This document shows, piece after piece, positions 1 to 15,614 of a stretch of 64,000 nucleotides of DNA. Made by a program: the position numbers and the translations under genes. The notes under the pieces were generated by a model. The model was not told the DNA's origin and ran no database searches. It saw nothing but the letters and a program-made list of their open reading frames with translations. The DNA is taken from assembly GCF_001921205.1 (NCBI RefSeq), contig NZ_MSIE01000050.1, positions 1-64,000 of the forward strand. The letters are read 5' to 3'. Source of the stretch: Actinophytocola xanthii. GTDB taxonomy: Bacteria; Actinomycetota; Actinomycetes; Mycobacteriales; Pseudonocardiaceae. Every line of letters begins with the position of its first letter. Position 1 is the stretch's first letter.

Positions 1-7692
<7,692 letters not shown>

Positions 7693-8071
7693 CGGGGCAC
7701 GCTCGCGCCACACCTTGGAATTGCGCTCATGTTTTCCCCACAGCCCCGACGGTGATCATCCTTTTCGACGCTAGCTCACGTCCGACCACAATCCAGGGTT
7801 GACAGCTGTGGGGTAGTTCAACTAGTCAAGAAAGTCAAACCAGCGCAGCGACCGCACGATCGACCTCAAAGGACATTCCGCGACCTGCCGAAACCGCGCC
7901 GAACACCGCGACGCGCGCCGCTCGAACGAAACCACGTCAGGGTCCGCCGGAACGACGTCGTTCTCCTCCCACGTTCGTCCCGGGCTTGAGCACGGACCGA
8001 GCACACCGCGCTCGAGGTGATCCGCGCGATTCCTGTCCGGGCGCTGCTCGAGCCGGAACGAAACCTGGACG
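7693..8071 (-). promoter_or_regulatory. Upstream region of the PKS gene, with three spaced GTCAA-like repeats
   Basis: No gene is supported in this ~380-bp stretch. At 7816-7839 the plus strand carries AGTTCAA, AGTCAAG and AGTCAAA spaced 8-9 bp apart, so the PKS strand reads three TTGA(A/C)T-type boxes about 125 bp before the PKS start. They could be operator half-sites for an activator or -35-like boxes. SARP sites normally repeat at 11 bp, so the match to that class is imperfect. No clear -10 was found. Confidence 0.4.
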
Positions 8072-8117
8072 CGCGCTTGTGCGGTTGCCCCTGGGCAGGG
8101 ACAACCGCACAAGCGCG
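8072..8117. terminator. Strong hairpin terminator after the lectin gene
   Basis: A perfect 16-bp inverted repeat has arms 8072-8087 and 8102-8117, with further pairing (CCC/GGG) inside the loop. It begins 13 bp past the lectin stop codon and separates the lectin from the PKS gene on the same strand. There is no long U-tract, which is common for actinomycete terminators. Confidence 0.75.
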
Positions 8118-8130
8118 GGACAGGTGTGGA

Positions 8131-8733
8131 TCAGTACCAGTGCTGCAGGTTGTTCCCCGGCGCCACGTACGTCCACAGGCCGACCGGGCTGCCGTTGCCA
8201 TGCCAGTAGTCGCCGAACGCGTCCATGGCGACCACGAAGCTCGTGGCCTCGAAGGTGAACGTCAAGTCACCGTTGCTCTGAATGGTGACGTGGAAGTTCT
8301 GCCCCGGCGCGGCGCCGTTCTTGCAGTCGTAGACGTTGAACTGCCAGCCGATGTTGTTGCCGGCCGACGACGGGTAGTCCAGGCACCGTCCACTTCTCTC
8401 GTTGACCAGGTTGTAGCCGTAGTAGTGGCCGCTGTTCCACACCCGGAAGCGCCACCGCTCGCTGATTCCCCCGTTGCACTCCCACAGGCCGACCGGCGAG
8501 TTGTTCGCACCGCCCCCGTTGGCGAAGTTGTCCAGGCAGTAGCGGTCGCCGCGGCCGGCGACGCGCAGGTAGAACGGGGCGGAGTCGCGCACCGCGGCGG
8601 ACGTCCTGGCGTTCGCCGTGAACTGCTGGAAGGCCTGTGCCGCGGTGACGGTCGCCTCGTCCGCACTCGCGGCGGGGGTCAGCACTCCCAGGGCCAGGAG
8701 CACGGACAGCATGACAGTAAACAATCTTCGCAT
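8131..8733 (-). CDS. Secreted ricin-type beta-trefoil lectin-domain protein
   Basis: 200 aa. The N-terminus has the MRRLF...SVLLALGVLTPAASA pattern of a Sec signal peptide with an AxA-type cleavage site near residue 24. The mature part contains repeated RxCLDxx...(Q/E)xWxF-like units (RYCLDN then ERWRF; RCLDYP then GQNFHV), typical of ricin B / carbohydrate-binding trefoils. No catalytic domain is attached, so it is probably an extracellular carbohydrate-binding protein. ATG 8733 is preceded by GAGGGG at good spacing. It has its own promoter and terminator, so it is likely a monocistronic bystander rather than part of the biosynthetic pathway. Confidence 0.75.
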   Translation of the reverse strand: MRRLFTVMLSVLLALGVLTPAASADEATVTAAQAFQQFTANARTSAAVRDSAPFYLRVAGRGDRYCLDNFANGGGANNSPVGLWECNGGISERWRFRVWNSGHYYGYNLVNERSGRCLDYPSSAGNNIGWQFNVYDCKNGAAPGQNFHVTIQSNGDLTFTFEATSFVVAMDAFGDYWHGNGSPVGLWTYVAPGNNLQHWY

Positions 8734-8791
8734 GACTACCCCTCGAATCGCGTGGTCGCCCCAGAATCCGACGACGGATGAGTCCCCAGTA

Positions 8792-8844
8792 CGCGTAAAC
8801 TGAGGTTAATCCAAGATCTTTTTCTATCATTACCAGTTTACGCG
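8792..8844. promoter_or_regulatory. Inverted-repeat operator candidate upstream of the lectin
   Basis: Perfect 11-bp inverted repeat CGCGTAAACTG (8792-8802) and CAGTTTACGCG (8834-8844), enclosing an unusually AT-rich spacer. The distal arm overlaps the transcription start predicted from the adjacent -35/-10 pair, which suits a repressor or a looping regulator. Confidence 0.55.
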
Positions 8845-8849
8845 ATATC

Positions 8850-8878
8850 AGTAAAGCCGAGGCATATCCGACTGTCAA
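8850..8878 (-). promoter_or_regulatory. Sigma70-type promoter for the lectin gene
   Basis: On the minus strand TTGACA (8878 to 8873) is followed 17 bp later by TTTACT (8855 to 8850). The predicted start near 8843 lies about 110 bp ahead of the lectin ATG. The -35 is a perfect match; the -10 matches 4 of 6. Confidence 0.5.
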
Positions 8879-8891
8879 CGGTATGTGCGTC

Positions 8892-10057
8892 CTAGCGCAA
8901 AAACTGGGCCACCACAGGGCTTCGGCGGTAGGCGTCAGCCACGCCGGTCAGCCAGCGCGCCTCCTCGTCGATGTCGGCGGGCCGCACCGCGGTGGGAGGA
9001 GCCGCATCCCCGTTGACCCGGTTGTCGGCCTTGGCACGGAGTGCCGCGGCCAGCGTCGCGGCCTCGACCACCGCTTCCTGGCCGTCCCGGTCCAGGCCCG
9101 CTGCCGCCGCCGACTCCCGGGCGGTGTTCGCGACCTGCTCGTCCACGTACGGGCGCAACGTGAGTACGGCGTCGCGGATCTCGATGATTCTGCGGTACAG
9201 GCGAAACTCCACGGTCTGCCACCGGGCGGGGCGCGACCGCGGCAGAACCAGCGCGATGTGCGGCATCACCTCGTACACCGCCGCCAGAGCGGGTCGAGTC
9301 GCCGGTATGCGTGGTACCGCCGCAGCCGCAGTCGCAGCCTGACGAGCTTCGGAGCCCATCCGGCGACGGTCGCCCCGACAGCGAGCAGCAGTGCGGCACC
9401 ACAGACCAAAGTCGTGGAGACCGGCCCCTCAGACCACGGCGGCTCGAGGCCGAACCGTCTCGCCAACGCGTAGCCCGCCTTGTGCAGGGCGAACACGATT
9501 CCGACGAGGCCGGCCGAGGCCAGCAGCCGCAGTCCGGTCGGCAGGCAACGCCGCCGCGTCAGTCGCGCGTGCCGGACCGATCGAAGACAGACCGCGCCGA
9601 GGGACAACACGGCGAAGGTCAGGAAAACCAACAGGTACTCGGTGACGAACGGCGCCGCGGCGTACTGGTTCACGAAGTCGTCCGCGTCGGTGCCGACCGG
9701 TGCGAGTACGAAAAGGACGACCATCGCGACGAGGGTCACGACCGTATAGGGCACCCAGAACCGGTAGACCGTCGCCGTCGCCCCGGCCACGTGCCCTCCC
9801 AGTACCTGCATCGCCAGCCCGGCCAGCACCGCCAACAGGTGCTGAACGAGCCGAACGCCGCTCGGGTACCACATCAACGGTGGGATGCTCTGGTACACCG
9901 GTGGCAGCCCGATGGTGACCGCGATGGCGAAGGCCAGCAGCAGCGCGCACAGCGCGCGGAGCGCGGGGTTTCTCGGGTTGTGCCACAGGTCGCGCAGCTT
10001 GTAGGCGAACCCGCCCCAGGACAGCACGATGGCGGCGATGATGATGCCATAGCGCAT
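8892..10057 (-). pseudogene. MAB_1171c-like multi-pass membrane protein, frameshifted
   Basis: Starts at ATG 10057 behind GGGGCGGAG. The first part (to 9266) encodes several hydrophobic helices (YGIIIAAIVLSWGG, RALCALLLAFAIAVTIGL, TVVTLVAMVVLFVLAP and others) and then RRLDPLW, where it goes out of frame and stops after RRCTR. The family continues after this point with a soluble domain. That continuation is present in another frame at 9290-8892 (AVYEVMPHIAL, then EFRLYRRIIEIRDAVLTLRPY). Restoring one base near 9287 joins the two into one protein of about 388 aa. It is either a genuine inactivating deletion or a sequencing error. It follows the peptidase gene by one base. Function in the family is unknown. 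Confidence 0.75.
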
Positions 10058-10058
10058 G

Positions 10059-10586
10059 TCAGCTCCGCCCCGGTGAACCGAGCACCGCCCACACCCGACG
10101 CACCAGCTCGGACATCTCCTCCGGCGGCTCCGGCACGCTGAGCGGCACGACGGCGAAACCGGTCTCGGACAGGATGAGGCTCGCGAACAGCTCGGCCTCC
10201 TGCTCGTCGCTGTCGGAGTAGTGGGACCTCGCGAGCGTGCGGCGAACGAGGGCGGGGTCGAGGTTGGGCAGGAGCAGTCGGGCCGTGCTGTCGCTGAGAA
10301 CACCGCCGCCCGTGTGGCCGAAGAGGAGGTGGCCGATCTCGTGGAGGATGATGTGCTCGCTGTGCAGCCGGCTCGTGTTCTGTTCGTAGAACACGTAGTC
10401 CGCCGTCTGCGAGGCGATCCAGATGCCGGACGGGTCTGTCGGCCGCGCGGTCATCGGCAGCGGGTGGATGGGTCGCCCCCGCTGCTCGCCGAGCCGTGCG
10501 CACAGGGCGCCGATGTCCAGCGGCGGCCTCAGGTCCAGCCGGCGAACCTCGCGCACGCACCTCTCGTGAACCCGCCGCAGATCCAT
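10059..10586 (-). CDS. ImmA/IrrE-family zinc metallopeptidase
   Basis: 175 aa. A short alpha-helical N-terminus is followed by HEIGHLLFGH (HExxH at residues 82-86), then an acidic C-terminal segment (SDSDEQEAELFASLIL) that supplies the third zinc ligand in this family. Such peptidases usually cleave or inactivate a partner XRE repressor, and an XRE gene sits immediately upstream on the same strand. ATG 10586 has GGGGGAG in front; longer in-frame starts upstream read through the neighbouring gene and are not credible. It is probably the switch component of a three-gene regulatory cassette with the XRE protein and the membrane protein. Confidence 0.85.
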   Translation of the reverse strand: MDLRRVHERCVREVRRLDLRPPLDIGALCARLGEQRGRPIHPLPMTARPTDPSGIWIASQTADYVFYEQNTSRLHSEHIILHEIGHLLFGHTGGGVLSDSTARLLLPNLDPALVRRTLARSHYSDSDEQEAELFASLILSETGFAVVPLSVPEPPEEMSELVRRVWAVLGSPGRS

Positions 10587-10627
10587 GCTCTCCCCCAGAG
10601 CTCGGTTACCCTCCGGCACCTGAGAGT

Positions 10628-11083
10628 TTACTCGTCGGGGGCAGGTGAATCGGGGTCGGTGGGCTGTAGGCCCTCGAGTTCGCGGATCCGGCTCAGGATC
10701 TCGTTGACGGTGTCGAGGCTCGCGGGAGAGAGGTGCGCGGCACGCAGCGCGACCCGCCGCACCGACCCATCCCGCAGCGCCGCCAGCAGGGCCAGCTCGG
10801 TGTCGATCTGCTCGGCGGTCCGGTCGTCGAAGAAGTAGGCGGGAGAGACGCCGAAGAAGGCGGCCAGCCCCTCGAGGTGTCGTTTCGTCGGGTTGGTGCG
10901 CACGCCCTTGCGGAGCTGCCACACGTAGGTGTGCGAGATCGGGACGTCCTGCTCGCGGATGGCACTGGCCACCTCGTCGTAGGTGTACTCCTCGCCCGTG
11001 GGCGACCGGACGGTCTGGAAGAGGCGGTTGAGCTTGTCGGCCAGCGTCCGGGCAGCGTCGGCGTCATCGCCTCGGTCAGGCAT
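10628..11083 (-). CDS. XRE-family helix-turn-helix regulator
   Basis: 151 aa. The N-terminal half has an HTH pattern (YTYDEVASAIREQ, then ISHTYVWQLRKG and GLAAFFGVSPAYFF) like XRE proteins paired with ImmA peptidases. The C-terminal half is a helical, Leu-rich segment that may mediate dimerisation. ATG 11083 is chosen over a start 21 bp upstream because GGGGAGGT lies just before it. It heads the operon with the peptidase and membrane protein. It is likely to autoregulate through the palindromic sequences upstream of its start. Its targets are unknown, and there is no evidence that it controls the antibiotic cluster. Confidence 0.8.
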   Translation of the reverse strand: MPDRGDDADAARTLADKLNRLFQTVRSPTGEEYTYDEVASAIREQDVPISHTYVWQLRKGVRTNPTKRHLEGLAAFFGVSPAYFFDDRTAEQIDTELALLAALRDGSVRRVALRAAHLSPASLDTVNEILSRIRELEGLQPTDPDSPAPDE

Positions 11084-11145
11084 GCCCACCTCCCCCGTCA
11101 ACACCTACCGACGGAGTCCACCGACCACGTCCGCGTTGTTCAGCC

Positions 11146-11203
11146 TATCAACTCAGCTTGATCTCGGAAGATCTTCCCGATCGACAGTTGATGACGTATC
11201 AAC
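11146..11203. promoter_or_regulatory. Palindrome-rich operator/promoter of the XRE cassette
   Basis: A perfect 12-bp palindrome GGAAGATCTTCC (11166-11177) is flanked by ATCAACT (11147-11153), its inverse AGTTGAT (11186-11192) and a third ATCAAC (11198-11203). The region is AT-rich for this genome and lies 60-120 bp before the XRE start. Confidence 0.5.
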
Positions 11204-11254
11204 CGACCTGCGGAACGACATCGCGGGAGCACATCGTGTCGGCGCCCGCGCCGA

Positions 11255-12523
11255 TCACGGAGTTGTAGAAAGACCGGCCTCCTCGGGACCGGTCGCGGCC
11301 GTGTCGTAGCGCGTGCGGACCAACGACAGCGCGTCGAGCAGTTCGGCGCTGGTCGGGGTGTGTCGGGGACGCACGTCGGCCGTTCCGCGCAGGGGCAGCG
11401 AACCGAGGTCGGACCAGAAGATCGTGCCGTCGGGGGCGACGCCGCTGCGGGCGCGACCGGCGTTGTCGTCGTGGACGCAGTACGGGACGTCCAGGATGCC
11501 GGCGGCGAAGGCCGCCACCAGGGCCTCCCCGATGTCATCGTGCAGGTCGAGCGTCGCTTCCAGCAGCGACCTCGCCTCCCGGTAGACCTCGTTGTCCCCG
11601 TCGGCCGGCGCGGCGGGGGGCGGCACCACCGACCCGGCGTGCTCGAGAGCCTGCACGTTCTCGGCCGCGGACGGAATCCTGGACGCCTCCACGGCGGACT
11701 TGACGATCAGCCGGGTGGCGCCGGCCCGGCTCGCCAGGTGGACGGCGTCACGCACGACGGCTCGGGACCCCGCTGCCGTGCGCGGAAACAGGCCCATGTA
11801 CGTGTACACGACCAGGTGCCAGCCCGGGGGCGGCCCGAGCCGCTCGGTGGCCAGCCGCCGCAGCGCGGCCAGGGCCAGCAGGTCCTGCCGCGTGTTCGAC
11901 TGTTGCGCCAGGCTCATCGACACGTCGCGGACCCCGTTCTGCCGGAAGAACAACGCCTCCAGCACGGTCAACGCGACCAGCAGCCCCGGCGGGCAGAGCT
12001 GTCCCATCATGCAGCCGCCGAAGCTCTCCAGGTGCGGGTTGGCACACCTGTCCGCCAGCTCGCGGCAGGACCGGCGCCAGCTGTCGACGGCCGTCCTGAG
12101 CGGGACCCGACCGTAGGGCAGGCAGTACGAGACCGGCCCTCCTTCGGTGGCATCGAGGCCACACGCGACGAGCGCCGCGACGACCTCCTCCGCCTCGGCC
12201 GAGCCATGCCGTACCTGGACCGGGAACCCGGCGTCGAGTACGCCGTCGAGCATCGCCCTCGTCGTGGGAACGCCGTGGGCGATGATGGGATACCCGTTGA
12301 GCGGCCTGCCCGCGGCGACCGCCCGCGCGGCGGAGGAGAAGTCCCGGACCCTCGTGTAGCTGTCCAACGTGATCGTGCCGACCGTGTTGGCTCGCGCGGC
12401 CTTCGTCGCCAGCAGACCCGCGCGCATGAGCGCCGGATCGCTGAACCCCATGCGCGGCTGCACGATCAGCTCACCGGAGCGCCGCGCCTGCTCGACGCGT
12501 CCGGCGAAGCTAGGCCGAGTCAC
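11255..12523 (-). CDS. Glutamate mutase (methylaspartate mutase) epsilon-like subunit
   Basis: 422 aa from GTG 12523. The sequence begins TRPSFAGRVEQARRSGELIVQPRMGFSDP and continues with the TIM-barrel pattern of MutE/GlmE (HGVPTTRAMLDG, QVRHGSAEAEEV, SFGGCMMGQLCPP, SLAQQSNTRQDLLAL). With the cobalamin-binding subunit it rearranges L-glutamate to (2S,3S)-3-methylaspartate using adenosylcobalamin. It overlaps the small subunit gene by 14 nt, so the two are translationally coupled. It is somewhat shorter than catabolic MutE proteins of about 480 aa, as in biosynthetic relatives. In this setting it most likely supplies 3-methylaspartate or a derivative as a building block. Confidence 0.88.
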   Translation of the reverse strand: MTRPSFAGRVEQARRSGELIVQPRMGFSDPALMRAGLLATKAARANTVGTITLDSYTRVRDFSSAARAVAAGRPLNGYPIIAHGVPTTRAMLDGVLDAGFPVQVRHGSAEAEEVVAALVACGLDATEGGPVSYCLPYGRVPLRTAVDSWRRSCRELADRCANPHLESFGGCMMGQLCPPGLLVALTVLEALFFRQNGVRDVSMSLAQQSNTRQDLLALAALRRLATERLGPPPGWHLVVYTYMGLFPRTAAGSRAVVRDAVHLASRAGATRLIVKSAVEASRIPSAAENVQALEHAGSVVPPPAAPADGDNEVYREARSLLEATLDLHDDIGEALVAAFAAGILDVPYCVHDDNAGRARSGVAPDGTIFWSDLGSLPLRGTADVRPRHTPTSAELLDALSLVRTRYDTAATGPEEAGLSTTP

Positions 12524-12989
12524 GGACGTGCCCCGCCGGCCCGGCCGCCGTGTCCAGCGCCCGAGCCAGGAACTCGTACGGCGTCTCGGGGTCGGTGTCC
12601 TCGTACACAGCACGGTATCCCGCCGCGAGCAGGTCGCGGCGGCACTCCCCCGCCGCTCCGCCGATCCCCAGCTTTCCGCCGATGACCGCCGGGACCGCGC
12701 GGGTGGCCGGGTCGCGGTACAGGGACCGGACCAGCTCGAGGCCGTCGGCCGCCCCGTGGCCGTTGACGGTGCTCACCACGAGGAGTGCCGGCGGGCGCCG
12801 CCGGCAGCTTTCCACCACTGTGGACACCGGAACGCAGGGGCCGAGGTTGGTCACCTCCCGGCCCAGCTCGACCAGCAGCAGCTCCAGGTACACCAGGTTC
12901 CAGGTGTGGGCGTCCGAGGCCACGGTGGTGAGCAGGACATGGCGGGCCTCCGGCTGCCGGAACCACCCGTTGTGCAAGGGAGTCAGCAT
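12510..12989 (-). CDS. Glutamate mutase sigma-like subunit (cobalamin-binding)
   Basis: 159 aa. Rossmann-like B12-binding protein. The motif region reads SDAHTWN, so the Asp and cobalt-ligating His of DxHxxG are kept while the Gly is Asn. Later elements (LLVVSTVNGHG, VIGGKLGIGG, YEDTDPETPYEFLARAL) match the family. It forms the holoenzyme with the epsilon-like subunit encoded just downstream. ATG 12989 lies 7 nt inside the end of the P450 gene, giving P450-sigma-epsilon coupling in one operon. Confidence 0.85.
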   Translation of the reverse strand: MLTPLHNGWFRQPEARHVLLTTVASDAHTWNLVYLELLLVELGREVTNLGPCVPVSTVVESCRRRPPALLVVSTVNGHGAADGLELVRSLYRDPATRAVPAVIGGKLGIGGAAGECRRDLLAAGYRAVYEDTDPETPYEFLARALDTAAGPAGHVRDSA

Positions 12990-14209
12990 GAGAACACCAC
13001 CGGGTACCGCGACCACCTGGTCTCCCGCGTCGAGAACCGGTCCGGCACGGGGGTGGCGGCCGGGTCCCGTCGCACCCCCCTGCGCAGCAGTGCCTGCACC
13101 ATCAACGGGACCACCCCGTGCAGGTGGTCGTCCGGTCGTTCCTCCGGGGCGGGCACGGGCAGGCCGACGGCGAGGGTCCGGCCGATACACGCGTGCGCGC
13201 CGCTGCCGAAGGCGTGCGCGTACCTCGGCACCTTGGCCGGCACCTCGCGCCACGGGTTGAACTCGCCGGCGTCCGGCCCGAACACGGCCACGTCCCGGTT
13301 GGCGGCCTCGGCGTCCAGCTCGACGACGGTCCCGGCGGCGACCGGTCGCCCGCATACCGACGTGTCGGCCGACGCCCTGCGCCGGATCTGGGGCACGGTG
13401 GGGCGCAGCCGCACCGCCTCGTGGACGAAACGCTGGATGAGGAACAGATCATCGGCCAGCCCGGCCGCCGAGGACGGGTCGGCCGCGATGTGGTCGAGGA
13501 TGAAGTCCATCGAGTTGGTCAGCGCCTGCGCATTGGTGTCCGCCCCGGCCTCGAGGTAGAACGCCGTCTCCCGGGCGATCTGGTCGTCGTCGAGGCCGTA
13601 CCGCTCCTGGTTGCGCAGCAGCGTCGTCAACAGGTCCCGCGGCAGGTCGTGCTCCGCCAGGTCGCCGGCCGCCACCCGGTCGAGCAGCCGTGCTCTTCGC
13701 TCCCACGAGGGCCGCAGAAAGGTGTCGGTGAACTCCCGGAGCGCCCTGGCCGACGCGGCCCGGATCTCCTCCTCGCCGGTCACGACGACGTCGAGCGCGA
13801 CGGCTCTGGTGAACGCCGTGGCGAGCTCGATCAGCTGCTCGCGCTCCTCGATGGAGTCGTCGTCGACGTCCACCCCCGCGGTGCGGGCGGAGAGCACGAT
13901 CGCGAGCAGCGACCCGGCCTGGACCAGATCGGTGGAACCCGTACCGGCGATGGGATCGAGGGTCGCCGCGATGATCCGCGGGAACAGCTCGCGTTCGTAG
14001 TAGGTGAGGATGTCCCGCCGGAACAGGGCGTTCTCCAGCGCGCGCCGCTCACGGTGCGGGGCGCCGTCGAGCATCAGGACGACACCCTCCACGACGTTGT
14101 CCCGCTCGTACCGTGCGGGGTCGATGCTCCTGGTGAGCGTTCGGCTGGCCAGTCCACGGTGTACGTCCCGATAGGTGCTGAACACCATCGTGTCTGTTGT
14201 AGCGTGCAC
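12983..14209 (-). CDS. Cytochrome P450
   Basis: 408 aa. I-helix oxygen-binding motif (EAGADTNAQ), ExxR (EAVR) and heme-binding loop FGSGAHACIG with Cys341 are all present, so it should be an active class I P450 that needs external ferredoxin and reductase. GTG 14209 is chosen because GGGAGGAA sits just upstream; the longer upstream ATG has no such site and would overlap the divergent gene. It is first in an operon with the glutamate mutase subunits, so the substrate may be the methylaspartate-derived unit or the assembled product; the sequence does not decide. Confidence 0.9.
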   Translation of the reverse strand: MHATTDTMVFSTYRDVHRGLASRTLTRSIDPARYERDNVVEGVVLMLDGAPHRERRALENALFRRDILTYYERELFPRIIAATLDPIAGTGSTDLVQAGSLLAIVLSARTAGVDVDDDSIEEREQLIELATAFTRAVALDVVVTGEEEIRAASARALREFTDTFLRPSWERRARLLDRVAAGDLAEHDLPRDLLTTLLRNQERYGLDDDQIARETAFYLEAGADTNAQALTNSMDFILDHIAADPSSAAGLADDLFLIQRFVHEAVRLRPTVPQIRRRASADTSVCGRPVAAGTVVELDAEAANRDVAVFGPDAGEFNPWREVPAKVPRYAHAFGSGAHACIGRTLAVGLPVPAPEERPDDHLHGVVPLMVQALLRRGVRRDPAATPVPDRFSTRETRWSRYPVVFSC

Positions 14210-14270
14210 TCGTTCCTCCCTCTTCCCTACGGCACAACGGATCGGATGCAGCGCGGTGGAGAGTTTCCTT

Positions 14271-15614
14271 GTGCAGTCGGCGTTCAACGACTACCTCGGT
14301 CCGCCGGGTCCCGCGCCCGAGCTGGCCGCGCTGCGGGAGGCCCTGGACGCGACGAAGGCCGTCCGGACCCGCGACGACATGTACTTCACCCCGCTGCCGG
14401 CACCACTTCTGCTCGATCGCGAGCAGAACGCCTATCTCCGGCACGCGAGTGAGCGGCTCGTCGCGCTGCTCACCACCGAACTGGGCACGTACGTGGCCGA
14501 CGAGGCGGAGCTGCTCGACGTACTGCGGATCGGCCCGGTGCTGCGGCCGTTCGTCCGGGAGGCCCTCGCGGCGGACGTGACGGTGGCGCGCTGCGACTTC
14601 CTCTGGTCCCGGGAGGGCTGGCGGGTGGTCGAGGTGAACATCGGCGGACCGGTGGGCGGCCTGGACGTTCGGGGGTACAACGACCTCGCGGCGAAGAACC
14701 CGCTCGTCGGACCGTTCCTGACCGAGAACGGGCTCGACGCCGGGTCGCCCATCGACGCGCTGGCGGAGGCGACCCGCCGAGCCTGCGAGCGGCTGGGTGT
14801 CGCCGCGGCCCGGCCGGTGATCGCGATCGTGGACAGTCCGGAGTTCGAGCCGATCTACCACCTGGCTTACCGCAGGCTCGTGGAGCACTACGCGGCCAAC
14901 GGGTTCGACGCGGTCATCTGCCACCAGGGCACGCTCTCGGTCCGGAATGGACATCTGTTCTCGGGTGAGCTCCACATCGACGCCGTCCACCGCCAGTTCA
15001 TCCTCGAGGACATGCTGACCGAACCCGAGCTCGCCCTGCCGGTGCTCCAGGCCGCCTCGGCCGGCACGACCGCCCTCATCTCGGGCTTCCGCGAGGAGCT
15101 GCTGGGGTGCAAGGGAATGCTGGCGGTGCTCCGCGACGCGGCGGTACGAGGTCTGCTGTCCGCCGAGGACGCCCACCTGGTCCTCGACGTCGTCCCGGAG
15201 ACCGTTCTGCTGCACCGGCCGGACCGCGCGGGCTTCTCCGGCGCCGGCGACCCGCAGGTCCTGCGGGACGCCACCGCGGCCGACTGGGTGGTCAAACCGT
15301 CCATCGGCAGCTCCGGTGGCGGGGTCACCCTCGGCGCCGGTGTGGACGAGGGGACGTTCCGCGACGCGGCGAGGGCCGCGACCGGCTCCGACGACGCCTG
15401 GGTCGCCCAGCGGTTCGTCCGTAGCGACCCGGTGACCCTGCCGCTCCTGCGCGACGAGGAGCTCACGTTCGGCGGGTGCCAGATCCATCCCAGCTTCTTC
15501 GTGACCGAGGGAAGGGCGACCGGCGCGTGGACGCGCGCCCTCCCGGGGCAGGCGGCGCGGCTCGTGGCGATGGTGAACGGGGCGCTCTTCGGCGGCGTCT
15601 ACGCGCCGCACTAG
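14271..15614 (+). CDS. Circularly permuted ATP-grasp ligase-like protein
   Basis: 447 aa. The acidic metal/ATP loop comes early (FLWSREGWRVVEVNIGGPVGG) and the lysine-glycine ATP loop late (DWVVKPSIGSSGGGVTLGAG, then WVAQRFV). This is the order seen in circularly permuted ATP-grasp proteins related to the glutathionylspermidine-synthase fold. These enzymes form amide or peptide bonds through acyl phosphates. GTG 14271 follows GGTGGAGAG; an in-frame ATG 96 bp upstream lies inside the divergent P450 gene. It is transcribed away from the P450 and converges on the second ATP-grasp gene, their stop codons sharing the same four bases. The substrates are unknown. Confidence 0.7.
   Translation: MQSAFNDYLGPPGPAPELAALREALDATKAVRTRDDMYFTPLPAPLLLDREQNAYLRHASERLVALLTTELGTYVADEAELLDVLRIGPVLRPFVREALAADVTVARCDFLWSREGWRVVEVNIGGPVGGLDVRGYNDLAAKNPLVGPFLTENGLDAGSPIDALAEATRRACERLGVAAARPVIAIVDSPEFEPIYHLAYRRLVEHYAANGFDAVICHQGTLSVRNGHLFSGELHIDAVHRQFILEDMLTEPELALPVLQAASAGTTALISGFREELLGCKGMLAVLRDAAVRGLLSAEDAHLVLDVVPETVLLHRPDRAGFSGAGDPQVLRDATAADWVVKPSIGSSGGGVTLGAGVDEGTFRDAARAATGSDDAWVAQRFVRSDPVTLPLLRDEELTFGGCQIHPSFFVTEGRATGAWTRALPGQAARLVAMVNGALFGGVYAPH

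Noticed and set aside
12987-13355. Longer N-terminus for the mutase small subunit (281 aa)
   Set aside because: The additional residues are an out-of-frame reading of the P450 gene with no homology; ATG 12989 begins right before the B12-binding domain.
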